NCBI RefSeq assembly: GCF_037176765.1
Contig: NC_090025.1
Location: 174,018,040-174,082,039, forward strand
Reading direction: 5' to 3'
Source: Anolis sagrei
Taxonomy: Eukaryota; Chordata; Lepidosauria; Squamata; Anolidae
Length of the DNA: 64,000 bases
Position 1 is the first letter of the stretch; each line of letters starts with the position of its first letter. The translations under genes were made by a program, and so were the position numbers. Positions 12,201 to 27,200 of this stretch are shown here, piece by piece. A model generated the notes under the pieces. It searched no databases. It had not been told where the DNA came from and worked only from the letters and a program-made list of their open reading frames with translations.

Positions 12201-15200
12201 GAGTCACAAGTTTGACACCCTCAGAAACTAAATCACACAGTCGGAACAAGCATGTCAAAATTGCCTCCTATAAGTTTTAAAGGTCATAAAAGGGCTTTTT
12301 GAGTAAAGGCATTTCAGGAGGGCATTGTGGAAAAGGGAGCCTCTGAAGTACGGAATGTGGTCCTTGACTTTTGGAAATGTCCCACCAGGGGTATAAAATA
12401 CGAAGAGTCTTGCTACCCCAAGATCCTACCTTATGGGTGTGGAGGTGCTGTCCGATAGTGAATAATAGTGAAGCAATGTGTCATTAGCTGGAAATTGATA
12501 GATTTAATTTTGCTTTTGGACATAACTGAGAGTTATGAACCCTTAAAAAGTGTGGGTAGAATTACTGTGACTCAGTGTAATGTAGTGTTGGACTTTAGGA
12601 GTTCAGAATTCAAGTCTGCTCTGCCATCGAAATTCACTAGATGGCCTTTGGCAGGTCGCATTCTGCTACTGAAAAACCCTGACATCGGCCTGTCTTAGGA
12701 TTTCCATATGTCTGCAATTTCAAAGCATATAGCCACAAGCAAATGTCTATTTTACCTATGGACATAATCACTGCAAATTTTCCTTGGTGGTGATTGCTTG
12801 GTGGTGGTAATTGCTTGGTGGAGTAACTTTACAAACATGCTGTCTGCCTTACTGCCTTCTTACTCATTTGTGCCATCGCGCTTGGGGGCTATTAGTCTTA
12901 ATAAAGGAGGGATGGACGTGGCATCTTTCCCCCAAGGGATTGCTTCTTGCCCTCCTATAGGAAACTGGAACTCCCAAAAACCCAAAACACTGTAAATAGC
13001 TCAAAATAAGTTTTATTTATCACAAAGTCATTTCTTTAAAGCAATGAGCTGGAAAACTTCAGAGGGGTGAAGGAAAACATACGTTACAGTTTCAATTAGT
13101 CCTGGGTCCAAGGGGTTTGAAGCTGAGAAGCCTCACCAAGTTTCCTCTTTCCTCAATGGTTGTGAATGCCGGAGCAAACCACAACCCCAGTTCAGATGGC
13201 CTATGTTTTGAAGACTCAGGATCTTCCTTTGGTGCCAAAAGAACCGGTTTGAAGGCGCTTGGGTCTCCTCAATAATTGTCCAGGACGATCTGGACATAAA
13301 GCATGAGTCCCAAGGGTAAAAAACCTCAAAACTAGTGCTAAGAGGTAATTTAAATCAGGGTCCTTTAGAGTCGAGTCTTTTACTCACGTCCATGTGGTAT
13401 GAACTCTGATGGCAGAATGAAAAGAAAAAGGAAGCTCTCCCCTCTTGCAGGAAGAGGTGGAGCCAAACAGTACTGATTGACAGCTACAAGCAACCAATCC
13501 ATACAAACTATACATAAGCAGGGTAAAAAGGGCAGGATTAAGCATGATACAACAGTTTAAATCTTACAACTAACAATTCTATACATAGGTGGGGCCACTC
13601 ACGCCGTCACATCCTTGGTGGTGAATTGAATTAAGTGTCATCCTTTTTACTACATGATAAAAGACATTAACATTTTGCCATCTTTTTGGGGACACTAGAT
13701 TAAATTTCTTGGTATTTTCCCAGGTGTTTTAAATTCATTCCTTTTTTGTTTTCATATTAGATTTTTATCATTTGCTGTACTTTGGTGTAGTGTTTATGTT
13801 TTTAATAGTTTGTTCTGTTCTAAGAATCAGGGTTGAGGAATAGCTGGTTCATGTTTTAATAAATCAAATCAAATCAATTTAGTGTTAGTAAATGAAATGA
13901 ACATAGCTTGTAGCAGAGATCTGTGAGAGCAGTAACATTCCTGAATCCAGTTTTTCCTTGTCACTTCGAGCAAAGGAAAGGTTGCTTGAAGAGTGTGGCA
14001 TCAGGTACAAGTCTTATTGATGTGTTTATGGATCTCTGAATTTTGTCCAGAACTATAAGTGCAACTAGGGTTACTGAATGCAGATGACATCCCCCCTCCC
14101 AATCCCATAGTAGTTTCTTGGCAGCATTTTGTGCATAGAAACCTACATGGATTTCCTTTCCTGTGATTTGGAGTGCTTTGGATGTAATCCAGAGAAATAA
14201 AACAACTGGTCCTCTTAGATGTAACTTACATTTAAATATTTAGTGGCATTAATTGAAATTAATGGGCCTTCACCTTCAAGTTGCATTTGTCATTTGACCT
14301 GCAGGGCAACTGTTACATTGTGTACCACCCTGTGTCCTCCCTGTCCTCACAACATTGGCTTAAAGGGCAGTGCTGTGACTTCTGTCCCTGAAATAGATGT
14401 TAACAGATCTGTGCAATATTTTGGCAAAGTTTCTGTTTAACCTAACATTGAAAAACTCAGATAATTAGGCCAGGAAGCCCAAGAAAGTTGTCCTTGTTCT
14501 CTGATGCACCAGCCAAGCTTTTATTTTTTTAGTCTTTCCTAGGTGCTCAAATATTCAGCAGGGTATTGGGAGGACCCTTAAATATAACTATCCCTTCTTA
14601 TGTTTTTGCCCAGCAGACTTTGTATGGTAGAAAAAAAAGATGTTGTTTTCATTGAATTCATATCCCATATTTTCCCCAAAATGGATTCAAGGCAGCTTAA
14701 AATAATTCTAAAAATATTAATTAAAACATTAATTTACATAAATTGAACAAAATTAACTAACAATATTATTGTTATATTATAAACATGATTTAAAAGAGCT
14801 AAAACACTTAGAATAAACTTTCAATAAAAGATAAAAAATACAGCATACTACTTTTCACACACGCTACTGTTCCATATTTGGCCTTTATAATGGATATATT
14901 GGTTTGTACACAACATTCATGGATAAGATATAGTGTGACTGTCCAATTCATTTCAGTACTAAAGTTGGTTTTTAACTAGTACTTAGCAAATTACTGCAAT
15001 TAGTCATTAGTCAGTCCTGTTTTTTAAAACAATGTTCCTGGTTCTGAACACACATGATTTATTTCTCTGAATCTGAAGAGCAAACATTATGTTAAGAAGA
15101 ATTCCTCTGAGGAATACTTTGATAAATATTCCAATTAGGCATGAATTGGAGTAATATATTATTTATACATTCTGTCGCTTAAGAAGCATGTTTCTGTTTG

Positions 15201-18200
15201 TCCCATTATTTTCACGAAAGGTTTCCTATTGACAAAGTTTCTCTTGTTGCTTAGTTTGGATTTATCTTGATTGATTCTCTATCTGAAATCAATTTTCCGT
15301 AACACAAGAAAAGCTATGGTGGCAATAATGTTAGAAAAACCAAAGAAGTTGTGTGACTCCAAAAAGTAGAATAAGCAAAGAAGGGTAAAATGTCCTAAAG
15401 TAAATGATTCTGTAACAAGCGAAATGATGTGCTCCCTGTTAGCAATTGTCTGAGTGAAATTGAAATAAGCATCATGTGACCTTTAGTAGCACCAGAGGCC
15501 TGGTGACAGGCTTCCTTTTGCCCTCTGGTCTTTATGTCCCCGACCTCTACTTCATTGGGGCACAGTTAAGCTCTTTTGGGGCTTTTTCCAGCCTGACCTT
15601 TACTCCCTGTCAAGCAAAAGTAATGTTCTTGCTCAACCCAGAGCACTTCAGGCTACATGAATTAGGTCAAGAACACATTCTCCATAGGAAGGAGCTTCTT
15701 TGAATTACCTCTGCCACCACAGTTCTTCAGCTCCTAATTCCTTAACATTTCAAGACCAATTTTAATTGTTGCATTAATAAGGAGGAACATACATTTTGCC
15801 TATTTATGCATTATATTTATATCCTTCATCCTCATCTACCTGGGGTTTCCTTGGCAGTAATGAAAACAAAATACAGTAGAGTGGAACATCACTTCTAGAA
15901 TAGATGAATATATAAAAGCTCAAGCTTTTAAAACGCAGACATGTATTCATGCTTTCATCAAATTGGAGGTGATCACCTTGACTCTGACCCGTGCCTTTCC
16001 TTTGGTACCGCACTGCAGTCACGGTCTTCTAGCTCCCACGCCTTTATGGCTACCCACCAGTTTCGTATCCTTGGCAGCAACAAGGAGAATCGGGGAAATT
16101 GGAGCTCATATGATGTTGAAGACCCAATCTGAAAGTGCAATTAATAGCTTTCCATTGTATTTCTTTTGGGGGGGGGGGGGGGTGGTGCCAGGATAAATGT
16201 AAATGTGTACAGAATTAATTTTCCACTTACTAGGTTTGATTATATCATTCAGAAATAAGCCTGGAAAAATGTTTTCTAGAGTTTTGTGGTATTTTGCGAA
16301 TGAGGTGTATTATGCAATTTGAGTCTCATGGCATATGGCATAGCAATGAAGACATAGGCAGAGAAAGAAGGGATGTGGCTTCATACAATTAGGAGGATTA
16401 CATGATATGTGTTCTTGACAGATAGTCCTGCTGAAAAGTTTTGTCTGTCAGAACAATAGTCATAGATTAGTGGTTCTCAATCTGTGGGTCTCCACATGTT
16501 TTGGTCTAGAACTCCCAGAAATCACAGCCAGTTTACCAGCTGTTAAGATTTCTGGGAGTCGAAGGCCAAAACATCTTTTAATGCAAGCATTTATCTATCT
16601 TCCTAACTTCTAAAAGAAGATGTTTCATATATTCATACACGTTGCAATATTTTATTGCCATCTAACACCCATTTTTTGTTGTTTTTCTCTCTCAATAGTG
16701 ATAACTTGCTAAGGAGAGCTGCATGCCAAGAAGCACAGGTAATACCATTGAACAAGATCAAATTAGATCAAAACCGCCTCCTTATCTTACCTTGTAGGAT
16801 TCTGGAGATAGTTCCACCAGGTCTCCTTTATGCGACTTACCTGAAAAAGGAGCTGCCTGCTTTCTTTCCTGAGATCCCACAAAATATTTTCATCTTCCTG
16901 CAAGATCCTCTACTTTGCTTCTAGTTACATCTCAGATTTGGTGCCCTCACAATTTATTCAGAAACGCTGTAATGGTGGATATTTTTGATTATTTTGTATG
17001 CCTGTTCAGGTGACTTAATCTGTTTCTGTTAAGTTAATATAGAGGCTAAAAGGGATTGGACCATAAACTCTGAAATCCTATTTCATAAACTCCAATCAAA
17101 GTGCAGCTTTTTATTGTGAATATGGTATTTCAGTCCTTATTCAAAAGGGGAAAAGATTCCAAGAAAATAGAAAATATTTTGTTAGATTTCATAATCTGAA
17201 AAAAATGACTTCTACTCATTACAGAATGTCATCTATTCTCTTTTACACTTGTAAGGTGATGTACTTCTCTTATGACTTCTAGAATCCATGGCCATCGCAT
17301 TTATTATATTGAAAGTGTTCTGGTGTGTTTGGTATCTCTTTTGGACTTATTTGGGTTCTTTGTATTTAAGGAGCAAACAGATATTGTTGTCTCTTGTTTT
17401 TATTGCCAAGATAGGCTGATATATTGTTAAAATTTGATTTAAATTAACTTTACAGGACAATCTCAATTTGAAAACTAAAAAAACAGTATTTTAAATGGGA
17501 AAAGTGGGTGATTGCAGGATCTATATTTTGCTCAACTGATAGGTCCAAGTCAAGAAATGCCTTTTCATTTATGCTCTGGTGTAGTATGGCAATATTTACA
17601 ATTGTAAATATTCTGGTGTCTCTCTCTATATATAGGCAATCAACTTGAGCACCTCAGTCACTCCCGGAGCGATACAAATACTAATGGTATCTGCAGAGAA
17701 ATGTAACCAAAACATTGGAGTTAGAGGTGAATGGAAAAAAGGCTTAGATTTTTCTATACAAATCAATGAATGGACAATTGTTCAAATCTCAAGGTCTAAA
17801 ATCACAGATTTCAAAGGCGACGCTCATTAAAAATTGTTGGACACTACTACTGCTTAGAAAGAAATTGGCTATTTCAGTATATAGTATATAGTCATGTAAG
17901 GACTATAGAAATAGACAAAAGAACCCCTAAAACTTTCAGTTTATGGACAAATGTGACTTACTTGATTTTAAAATGCATAAGACTGCTCAATAAAACATTA
18001 CTGCACTTCTGTTCTGAAAGTCACCTTCCAGTTAAAATGTTTGGCACAATAGGTTAAACCCTTGTGCAGGATGGACTGCTGACTGAAAAGTCGGTGGTTC
18101 AAATCTGGGGAGTGGGGTGAGTTCCCATCTGTCAGCTCCAGCTCCTCATGAGAGAAGCCTCTCAGAGGATGGTTAAACATCCGGGAGTCCTCTGGGCAAC

Positions 18201-21200
18201 ATCCTTGCAGACAACCAATTCTCTCACATCAGAAGTGACTTGCAGTTTCTCAAGTCGCTCCTGACACAAAAATAAACTGTCCTGGCCTCAGTTTCCTTTT
18301 ATTTCGCCATCTTAATCAATTGTAATCCTGAGTACAGGGAATTATTTTGTTGTTGTTTTTTTTAACATGTAAAGCTTGGTAGATAAATGAATAAAAGTTA
18401 ATTCAAGGAAAGGCAAGTGTTTCATTAAGGAAAATGGGATTTTGGGAGTATAATCCAAAACGTCTGGTGCTCACCATGTTGGGGAAGGCTGGAGGGCATC
18501 CAGCATTTACTGTAAACAGAAGGAGAAATTGTGGTACAACATAAAACAAATTTATCATAAAATGAGCTTTCTAGATGCTTCTCTCCCTCTCCCCTGTTTA
18601 TGGTTATAAGTCATTACAAAGATTGCTGACCTCCTGCCCACCTCCAGATTTGAATGCATGAATACAAACCTGCCAAAATGGCAGTCTGACAAAAGTATAA
18701 TTTGTAGAAAAGACGAGTTTTTTTGTTAGGGTAGATAGAGATTTTCCTTCTCCCCACCAGTGGAATAATTAGATGTTTCCAACAGCTGTAACAGCTCAGA
18801 AAATTATGAATGCAGTCATTTTCTTTGATTTCCCTCAAGAATGCAAAAGTAATAGAATTAATCACTAACTTTCCCCATCTGTTCTTCAGATAACATGCCC
18901 GTTATTTCCTCTACCCTGTGCCCCCATGAATTGCTTGCATACCTTCTGCCTTCACTTTCCATTTACAGTACAATACATAGAATTTAATGCTCAACTTTAC
19001 TTCTACACATTTGAAATTCTCTGCTATAGTAAGTTCAGTCATGACAATAATTACTCCGTTTTGAAAAGCAGTGGAGCTTTTTCAGTATGATTGTTTTAGA
19101 TGCCTTGTTTTAGCCATCCTCACAAAAAGCACTGAGATTAAATTTATTGGTTGTTCTACTATTAGTAAAATTTTAGAGTACGTATTCTTACTATTCAGAT
19201 TACATCAAATTGTGACAGGTAGGTCACAGTAAGCAAGCCACGTAAGTAACTGATAGGCATTTTTCTCATTGAAATTAACTGTTGGGTTTAATTTGTTTTT
19301 TGGGGGTTTTTTTAGTTCCTTGTAAATAATGTCAGTTTGTCTACATATGTTCGATTTGCAGCCATAATGCTTAACGAATGCCTAAACTAGACACTCTGGT
19401 AACAACCGAAATACTAAGTTTCAGTGCTGTGACATTGTGAGTCTCCAAAAAGTGGTAAACAAAATGGTTTTAACTTTTTGCATTATTGTATTTTAGGTGT
19501 TTGGCAACCAGATTATACCTTCTAGCATGCAGATAAAGAAAGCAACTGTTTTTCTCAACCCTGCAGCTTGTAAAGGGTACGGTTCTCCATTTTATTTGCT
19601 CTTCCAACACCCCTTTTTGTATATTTTTGCTGGCATGGGAATTCATTTGTATGTCAGAGATTTATTCCTTATCATCCCCAAACCTAGTATAATCAAGCAT
19701 GGTAACCTCTTTCTGTTTTTAATAAGAAACCATAATTAAAATAAGAGCACACAAAATAATATGAATCCCAAATAGTGTACTTCTTCTTATTTAATATTAG
19801 GTTTTCTTCTGATTCCATATTAGGTTTTATTCTTCTGAGCATTGATTAATATTATTCAGGTGCACCAACCATAGTAATATAAATCCTCCATGTTTAGGTG
19901 TTTGTTTACATAGAATCACAAGAGTTGGAAGGAGTGGAAGGGCAGTATTTTGCTTTTTTTAAAATAAAAAGTATAATCACAATAATCTTTGGACAAATTA
20001 GAAGATCAATTTAAAATTGACGTTGTTGTAAACGGATCATCCTATCATGTGAGTCACCTCAAGATGTGGTCTTTGCAGGCAGGAAACCAATGTAGTAGAA
20101 TGGACAGAACCATTTCAAATTACAGAAAGGAGATCACATTTGAAAATGCTTCCCTCTGTGCAGAGAGAAGACCTGCACAGCAGATAAAGGGCTGAACACT
20201 ATCTCTTTTGTATTGTCTAAGGCTTTCATGGCCGGAATCACTGGGTTGTTGTAGGTTTTTTCGGGCTATATGGCCATGTTCTAGAGGCATTCTTTCCTGA
20301 CATTTCGCCTGCATCTATGGCAAGCATCCTCAGAGGTAGTGAGGATGCTTGCCATAGATGCAGGCGAAACGTCAGGAGAGAATGCCTCTAGAACGTGGCC
20401 ATATAGCCTGAAAAAACTTACAACAACCCAGTATCTCTTTTCATGAGAGCTCTAGCTTAAACATTTTATTATGATATAATCTTAATCGTCCACATTACGC
20501 ATTTTTGACTAATGCCCATTATTTAAAATCTTGTTTTTTATTCTCTGAATGCATAAAAAAATACAAAATAATTTATAATTACTGTAGAAAATTGATGGTC
20601 GGACTGGGGAAGGGATGTAAAAATAGTCTCCCAGTTTTTTAGCTGAGCAAAAAGGGGGTTTCTCAACCTTCAGTACTCTCTGCTGATAAAATTGGGGTTT
20701 AGTTCAGACGTTTTTTTCCACAGAACATTTGTCCTTGTCTAACTCCAAGAGGGTTTGGGTTAGAAAATCATATTTTCAAAAGTGGAGATTATTTTCTGTG
20801 AGGAAGAAGGCACAACATAACAACAACAACTTGTATTCTTAAGGAGCTGGGCATGTTTAGCCTGAAGAAGAGAAGGCTGAGAGGAGATATGATAGCCATG
20901 TATGAATATGTGAGAGGAAGCCACAGGGAGGAGGGAGCAAGCTTGTTTTCTGCTTCCCTGGAGACTAGGACACGGAACAAGGGCTTCAAACTACAAGAGA
21001 GGAGATTCCATCTGAACATGAAGAAGAACTTCCTGACTGTGAGAGCTGTTCAGCAGTGGAACTCTCTGCCCCGGAGCGTGGTGAAGGCTTCTTCTTTGGA
21101 AGCTTTTAAACAGAGGCTGGATGACCATCTGTCAGGGGTGATTTGAATGCAATATTCCTTCTTCTTGGCAGGGGGTTGGACTGGATGGCCCATGAGGTCT

Positions 21201-24200
21201 CTTCCAACTCTTTGATTCTATGATTCTGTGATTCTATCTCCCTGAGGAGACTCAGGGCGGATTCCAGCATAACAATGACAATCATTCAATGCCTACATAA
21301 AACATACAATACTAACATAAAATTCCAGGAAACCCCCACATATAAAAGTAATACTAAAGGCTAACATCAAATTAAGACCTAACATCAGTAAATTAAACCT
21401 GACATCAATAAATTAAACTACACATAATCAGATAAAATTTTATAATAACATAAATCTAAACAAAACATCCACATTAGTGTACAACAGCCAGTAAGGGTTC
21501 ACAAAACGGTGTGGGTTGGTTATATGATTTTGTGAAGAGTAAACCCGTAGTTTTCTTCACAGGAACATGTTCTACCATGTTTTTATTGGAAAGTGTGGGG
21601 GAGGGATATAAGCTTCTTGCTCAGATTGTTACATTTTCTGTGCAGATTTTATTTATTTATTTATTTAAAACTTTTGTATTTTGATCTTCTCTACCTCCGT
21701 AGAGGGACACAGACCATCTGGATTGTTTTTCTACAAATTTCTCATTTATCAAAAGTGCCCTTTTTCTCATTTCCTCTGCTAGCTGATTGAAAGTAGTTGA
21801 AATTTTTTTTTCTTACTCCCAAGTACAAAATAAACCAATATTTACATTACTACATAGAGATGCATTCATGAAGCTTATTGGGTGACCTTGAGTCAGTTGT
21901 CATCTCTTTAATTTTACCCCAGTGTGTGTTTATGAGGATGAAACAGGAACTGGGATAGAGAGCTACCAAGTGTATTGTATTGAGCATCAGGGAGATAAAA
22001 GAAATGAAATAAAATAGTTTATTTAGGGCCCTTCCACTCAGCTATATAACCTAGAATATCAAGGCAGGTAATCTACAGTATCTGCTCTGAACTGGATTAT
22101 CTGAGTCCACACTGCCATGTAATCCAGTTCAATGTGAGTTTTATATAGCTGTGTGGAAGGGACCTTTGGAGCCTTGATGACAGTTAAGAACAAATTCTTG
22201 AGTTAGCTAAAAATGGATTGCACTAACTGTAGTATATTCACATGGAAGTAGGCCTTGCTGAATTCAACTGGCTTCTGAATTGGAAGAGTGGGAAAATATG
22301 TTAATTATTACTCACACCGTTGGTGTCGTGTCACTTTAGGCCACTAAACTGAATCTGTCATTGCAGAGATGGGGTCACCATAAAGAGGCATACTGTGTGG
22401 TGATATAACATTATTTCTTAAATACCCCAAAAGCACCAGATCCTGTCCAATCTTGGAAATAATCAGGGTCTGTCCTGTTTATTACTTGGATGCAATTGAT
22501 ACTATGTTCCATAGACAATATTTTAGAGGAAGGAACTGGCAAAACCACCCTTGAGTATTTGTTGCTTACAAAAACCCTGTGAAATTCATATGATTACCAT
22601 ACATTGACAGGTAATGAGAAGGCACATACATATACAGGACTCCAGTTTGCTAGTAATATTTTATTTTTGTAAAACTTCTCTGCAGATGCTTTCTAAAGGT
22701 ATTTATCAAATGTGGATAAAGCTTTGTTATGAATTACATTTGTCATCACAACAGAGGAGAGATTTATCATCATATTGCTCATAGGAACACTTAGTATTAT
22801 TTAAAGGATTTTTTTATCTCTGAGGATCAGTGCAGGATAGTGGACTAGGTATTGTACTAGAACCAAGAAAACCTGGATTAAAATTTCTGTTCATTTATGA
22901 GCACACTGGATGACTTTAGGACAATTAGCATCCGTCTCATTTACATTGCAGAATTGTCTTGCAGTAAAATCAGGTTTGTGGGGGGAAGGGCAAAGCCATG
23001 AGAGCTGCCTTAGATCCCTGAAGGAAGGACACAATAAAACATAATGCAGTAAATAAGACAAGCCCAATACTACCAACTATTCTATTCTTCATGCTTCCAC
23101 TATCACCAGTTTGCTTGGTCATGAGGAACAACAGCTTCATTGCTTACACAGGTATCTTCTCAAATAAAATTGTGTACTGAGGACTCACTCTGCATATAAA
23201 ATTTATGACTGTGAAATAGCCAACATTGTGCTAATAAAATAAGACTGATTCCCCTTGACAATGGATTTAATTTGGTTCTCGTGCTGGTTAGAATTTGCCA
23301 GGGACATCCTGAACAGCTGGTTTTTATTATGTACATGACTTTGATGTTCAAAAGCACTTTTACAACACAACTGTCATGAAATGATCTGTCACTTTTTCTT
23401 TTCCAGCAAAGGCAGGAGTCTTTTTGAAAAGAACGCAGCCCCAATTCTTCACTTGTCTGGTATGGATGTGACTGTGGTGAAGGTAAAGGCTAAGAACAGA
23501 TTTTCACTTTCTCCTCCTATTGAATATTTTCTCCTTAGAATTTGCTTGGACTTGAAAGGAAGCTATTGTGGAAGAGTACAAATGCTCAGAAGGGAGAGTG
23601 CTATTTTTGTTACATTAAAATGGTGCCATTTTTAAAAATCTTATGTTTGTTTTCTTGAATAAAGGAAATGGTATATCTTGATGAGAAATGCAGTATAGCT
23701 TTTTTGAATGTTTATTGCCAATGCACTGTAACATAATAATAACAACAACAACAACTTTATTCTTATATCCTGCCACCATCTCCCCAAAGGGACTCGGAGT
23801 GACTTACAGATGGCACAAAGTGTCTAAAAAACAAATAAAAGTAAACACAATATAAAATACAATAAAATAAAAGACATGCACATATAAAAACATCAACTCA
23901 GACTCAATCAAGTTGCAGTCCTCTAACTGTGGCAGTAAATTACTGACACCATGACTGGGCTGTAAACACTGGAATTAAATAAGTGCCAGCTGCAGTCATG
24001 GAGAGAGGGTGTGGGATAAGTGCAGGATGTGCGACTACTATGTAGGACAACTAGGGGTTGCATATTCTCAAAGGTTTGATAGAAGAGCCACATCTTCAAG
24101 TCCCTACAAAAGGAGGACAGTGTGGGGGCCTGTTTAATCTCCCTGGGGAGGGAGTTGCTAAGCTGGGGGGGGGGGGGGCACCACTGAGAAAGCCCTCGTC

Positions 24201-27200
24201 CCCACCAACCATGCTTCTGACGGTGCAGTACTGAAAGAAAGGCCTTCCCAGCAGATCTTAGAACCCGTGTTGGTTCATGGCCGGGGGGGGGGGAGATGCA
24301 GTCATGAAGATAGGCAGGACTCGAGCTGTTTAGGGCTTTATAGGTGTTAACTAGCTCTTTGAATTGGGACCGGAAACTTAGTGGCAGCCAATGGAACTGC
24401 TTTAGTAGGGGCATTGTGTGCTCCCTATAGCTGGCTCCAGTTAGTAGCCTGGCTGCAGATCTTTGGACCAATTGTAGGGGATTTGATGGTTTTACCTAAG
24501 AAAGTTGAATTGTGGTGTTCAAGAGCTCACACATTGCAATAAAATACTTGACATTAATGGAGAGCAATCCTTAGCATCATAAATAGCCCTTTAGATATCA
24601 GAGGAATAGAACAGTGATAGGAACATTGAAAGACAGGAAGGAAAGGGTTAAATGGATGAAATGGTTTTAAAATTTTATATTAGCCAGTATCCTACATTTG
24701 TAGTATCTATTGGAAATAAAGGTTTTCATTATTGTGCTTTGTGCTTTATTGTATTTTGTGAAAGCCCCTCCCTTCAGCCATTGTGTTCCAAACTGTCTAA
24801 CTAAATGTATTGGCAGTGGTAAAGATTTATACATTTCCTTCAATAGAGTGGGCAAACTGTGTCCCTTTGAGGTGTAGATCTTGTTTATTTCAAAACTTGT
24901 GAATTTGTCAAAGGAGAATTATTATACATGAAATACCCACAAATTGACCAGTAATTTGTTTCACGGTGTTTGGAGTGGAGATAGTTGCATATCCCTCTAG
25001 TGCGTCAGAAAATACCTATTTGTAGTTCAATAGGTGGCACTCTTAGCTTTCCATAGTAAGAGGGATAAATAGAAAGGTGTGGTTTTCAAAAACCATCTAT
25101 TATCTCTGCAGCCTCTTCATCCTGATGGAAAAGTGATTACATGTTTGAGGCTAAGTCGTGTTGCTAATTTAAAAGTTGTATGGACTATATTTATCTTACC
25201 AGAGTGTTAGAACATATTGTAAACATATCTCTGCATGATATGCTGTAAATGTAAACAATCTTGAAGCAATCTTGTGAGGTGGGAAGGATGCCAATTTTAA
25301 AAATAAAATTGTACATACTGCTGTATAGACCTAAGAGTCGTATATTTATATTTGAAAGGATGTTGTATTAAGGAGGGAGGAAGTTTGATTTTTGTTACTC
25401 TAGAGTCTACGACATGAAGCAATGAATTCAAACTGCAGGAAAAGAGATTCCACCTAAACATTAGGAAGATGTCCTGATGGTTAGAACTCTTTGGCAGTGG
25501 AATATGATGCCCTGGAGTACAATGGAGTCTTCTTCTCTGGAGGTTTTTAAGCAGAGGCTAGATAGCAATCTGTCAAGTGCTTTGAATGTATATTTTTCCA
25601 CGCCGGAAAGGAGTTGGGCTGAGTGGCCCTTGTAGTCTCCTCAAATTCTATGTTTCTGTGCCAGCCTTCTCCAGCATGGTGGCCTCCAATGGATTGGATT
25701 AGAGCTCTAAGTATTCTGGGAGTAGTAGTCCAGCAAGTATAGAGACCACCAGTTTGAAGAATGCTGGCATATAGGATCGATCTCCCTTCCTTATGGATAG
25801 CTGGATAGAGATGGGAAGGCCTGAAAAAGACCCCCCCCCCAAAAAAAAATGGGGGGAAACAAGTTGAAGGCTTTCATAGCCGGAATCACTGGAGTGTTGT
25901 GTGGTTTCTGGGCTGTATGGCCATTTTCTAGGAGCATTTTCTCCTGATGTTGTGCCTCCATCTGTGACTGGCATCTTCAGAAAAAAGTGTGTGGAAACAA
26001 AAAGTCTCAGAAATCTTTCATGAAGATCTTCATGTTATATAGTTTGAATACCATGTCATAGAGATATTATTTATCATTGGAAAAGAACATACTGTACACA
26101 CTTTTCAATTTTGGCTTTGGAAATGGCTTTGGGGGAAAAATGGGAAAAACTTGTCCCTTCTGTCCTGTCCTCCCACTTTAGCATTTTTTTTCCAGGCCTT
26201 CCCATCTCTAGTTAAACACATTGTTTTTCTGTGCTCTTTTTGTATCTCAGACAGATTATGAAGGGCAAGCAAAGAAGTTGCTTGAGCTGATGGAAAACAC
26301 AGACATGATCATTATTGCAGGAGGAGATGGAACTATACAAGAGGTACTGTATAAAATTTGTATTTATTACTTCATCCTGGCACTTAATCCACGTTACAAG
26401 TAGAGAAATAAAGTAGTACAGAGATCTTTCCAGGAATCATCTGTGAGTATTTATCTTCAAAGTAGAGACATTTCTGTAAGCAATCTCAAACCTTAAGGGT
26501 ACTGTTATCCAAGCACACAAAACATAGGTGCTATAAGTCATTAGTACAGTATCTCAGGCATATGAAGCAATGTTTGGAATTGTCACTCTCATGGTGGTTG
26601 ATGGAGAGTTGTTCTCCAACATTGCACTCAAACCCTCCAGCTTCTTTCCCACACTGCAGTCTGTTTTTACATCATAATTTCCTCTGCGCTATATGACTGG
26701 CAGAATGCATTTCTGTGTCGAAAGATGTTTTGGAAGAAGTTTTTAAGCACACTTCCTCCATTCTGGTTTTTGACTATCTGTTTTCAAAGGTTAATCCTGT
26801 CGTGCGTTTTGTTAATGTTAAATGATAGTCATTTTGCAATTGGTAAGAGAGGTTGTCATGCAATAAATGCAATAAATAACAGAATCTTCACTTCGTTGTG
26901 GCTTCATAGCATTTCCCTAAGGCTTTGGGGTAGATGCGTACTAGGGCTGCAATCCAATATGCTAAATTATAATTTAGGATGTCATGACATGGTTGCATGT
27001 TTTTTCAAAGCAGCCTGTTTTGGACAAACTGTCAATCCAGATTCCATAGTAAGCTTTTATTAAGTCCACATAGAAGTGAACGCTTCTGAACCCCTTGTGC
27101 TTGCGGAAGAGAAGACGGAAAGAGGTGAGCAATTCACTGTAGCAAAGGATATTATTCAGTGGTTTCTTGTGCTCATTAATTCCTTGCCCAAAGAAGAAGA

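Larger units (their letters stand above)
6223..16698 (+). other. AGK intron 2 (10.5 kb)
   Basis: The largest intron. It holds LINE-like pieces at 6780-7240 and 8125-8767, a BovB piece at 9897-10030, LTR-like fossils at 11130-11940 and 12991-13611, MITEs at 12090-12225 and 16468-16577, and a 15-G run at 16168-16182. The remainder, notably 7340-8120, 8770-9890 and 13625-16140, shows no gene or clear repeat to me. Confidence 0.65.

Noticed and set aside
23923-24471. A 182-codon - strand ORF that looks like a gene
   Set aside because: Its sequence is the C-terminus of an L2-like LINE, with a LINE 3' tail and simple repeats attached.
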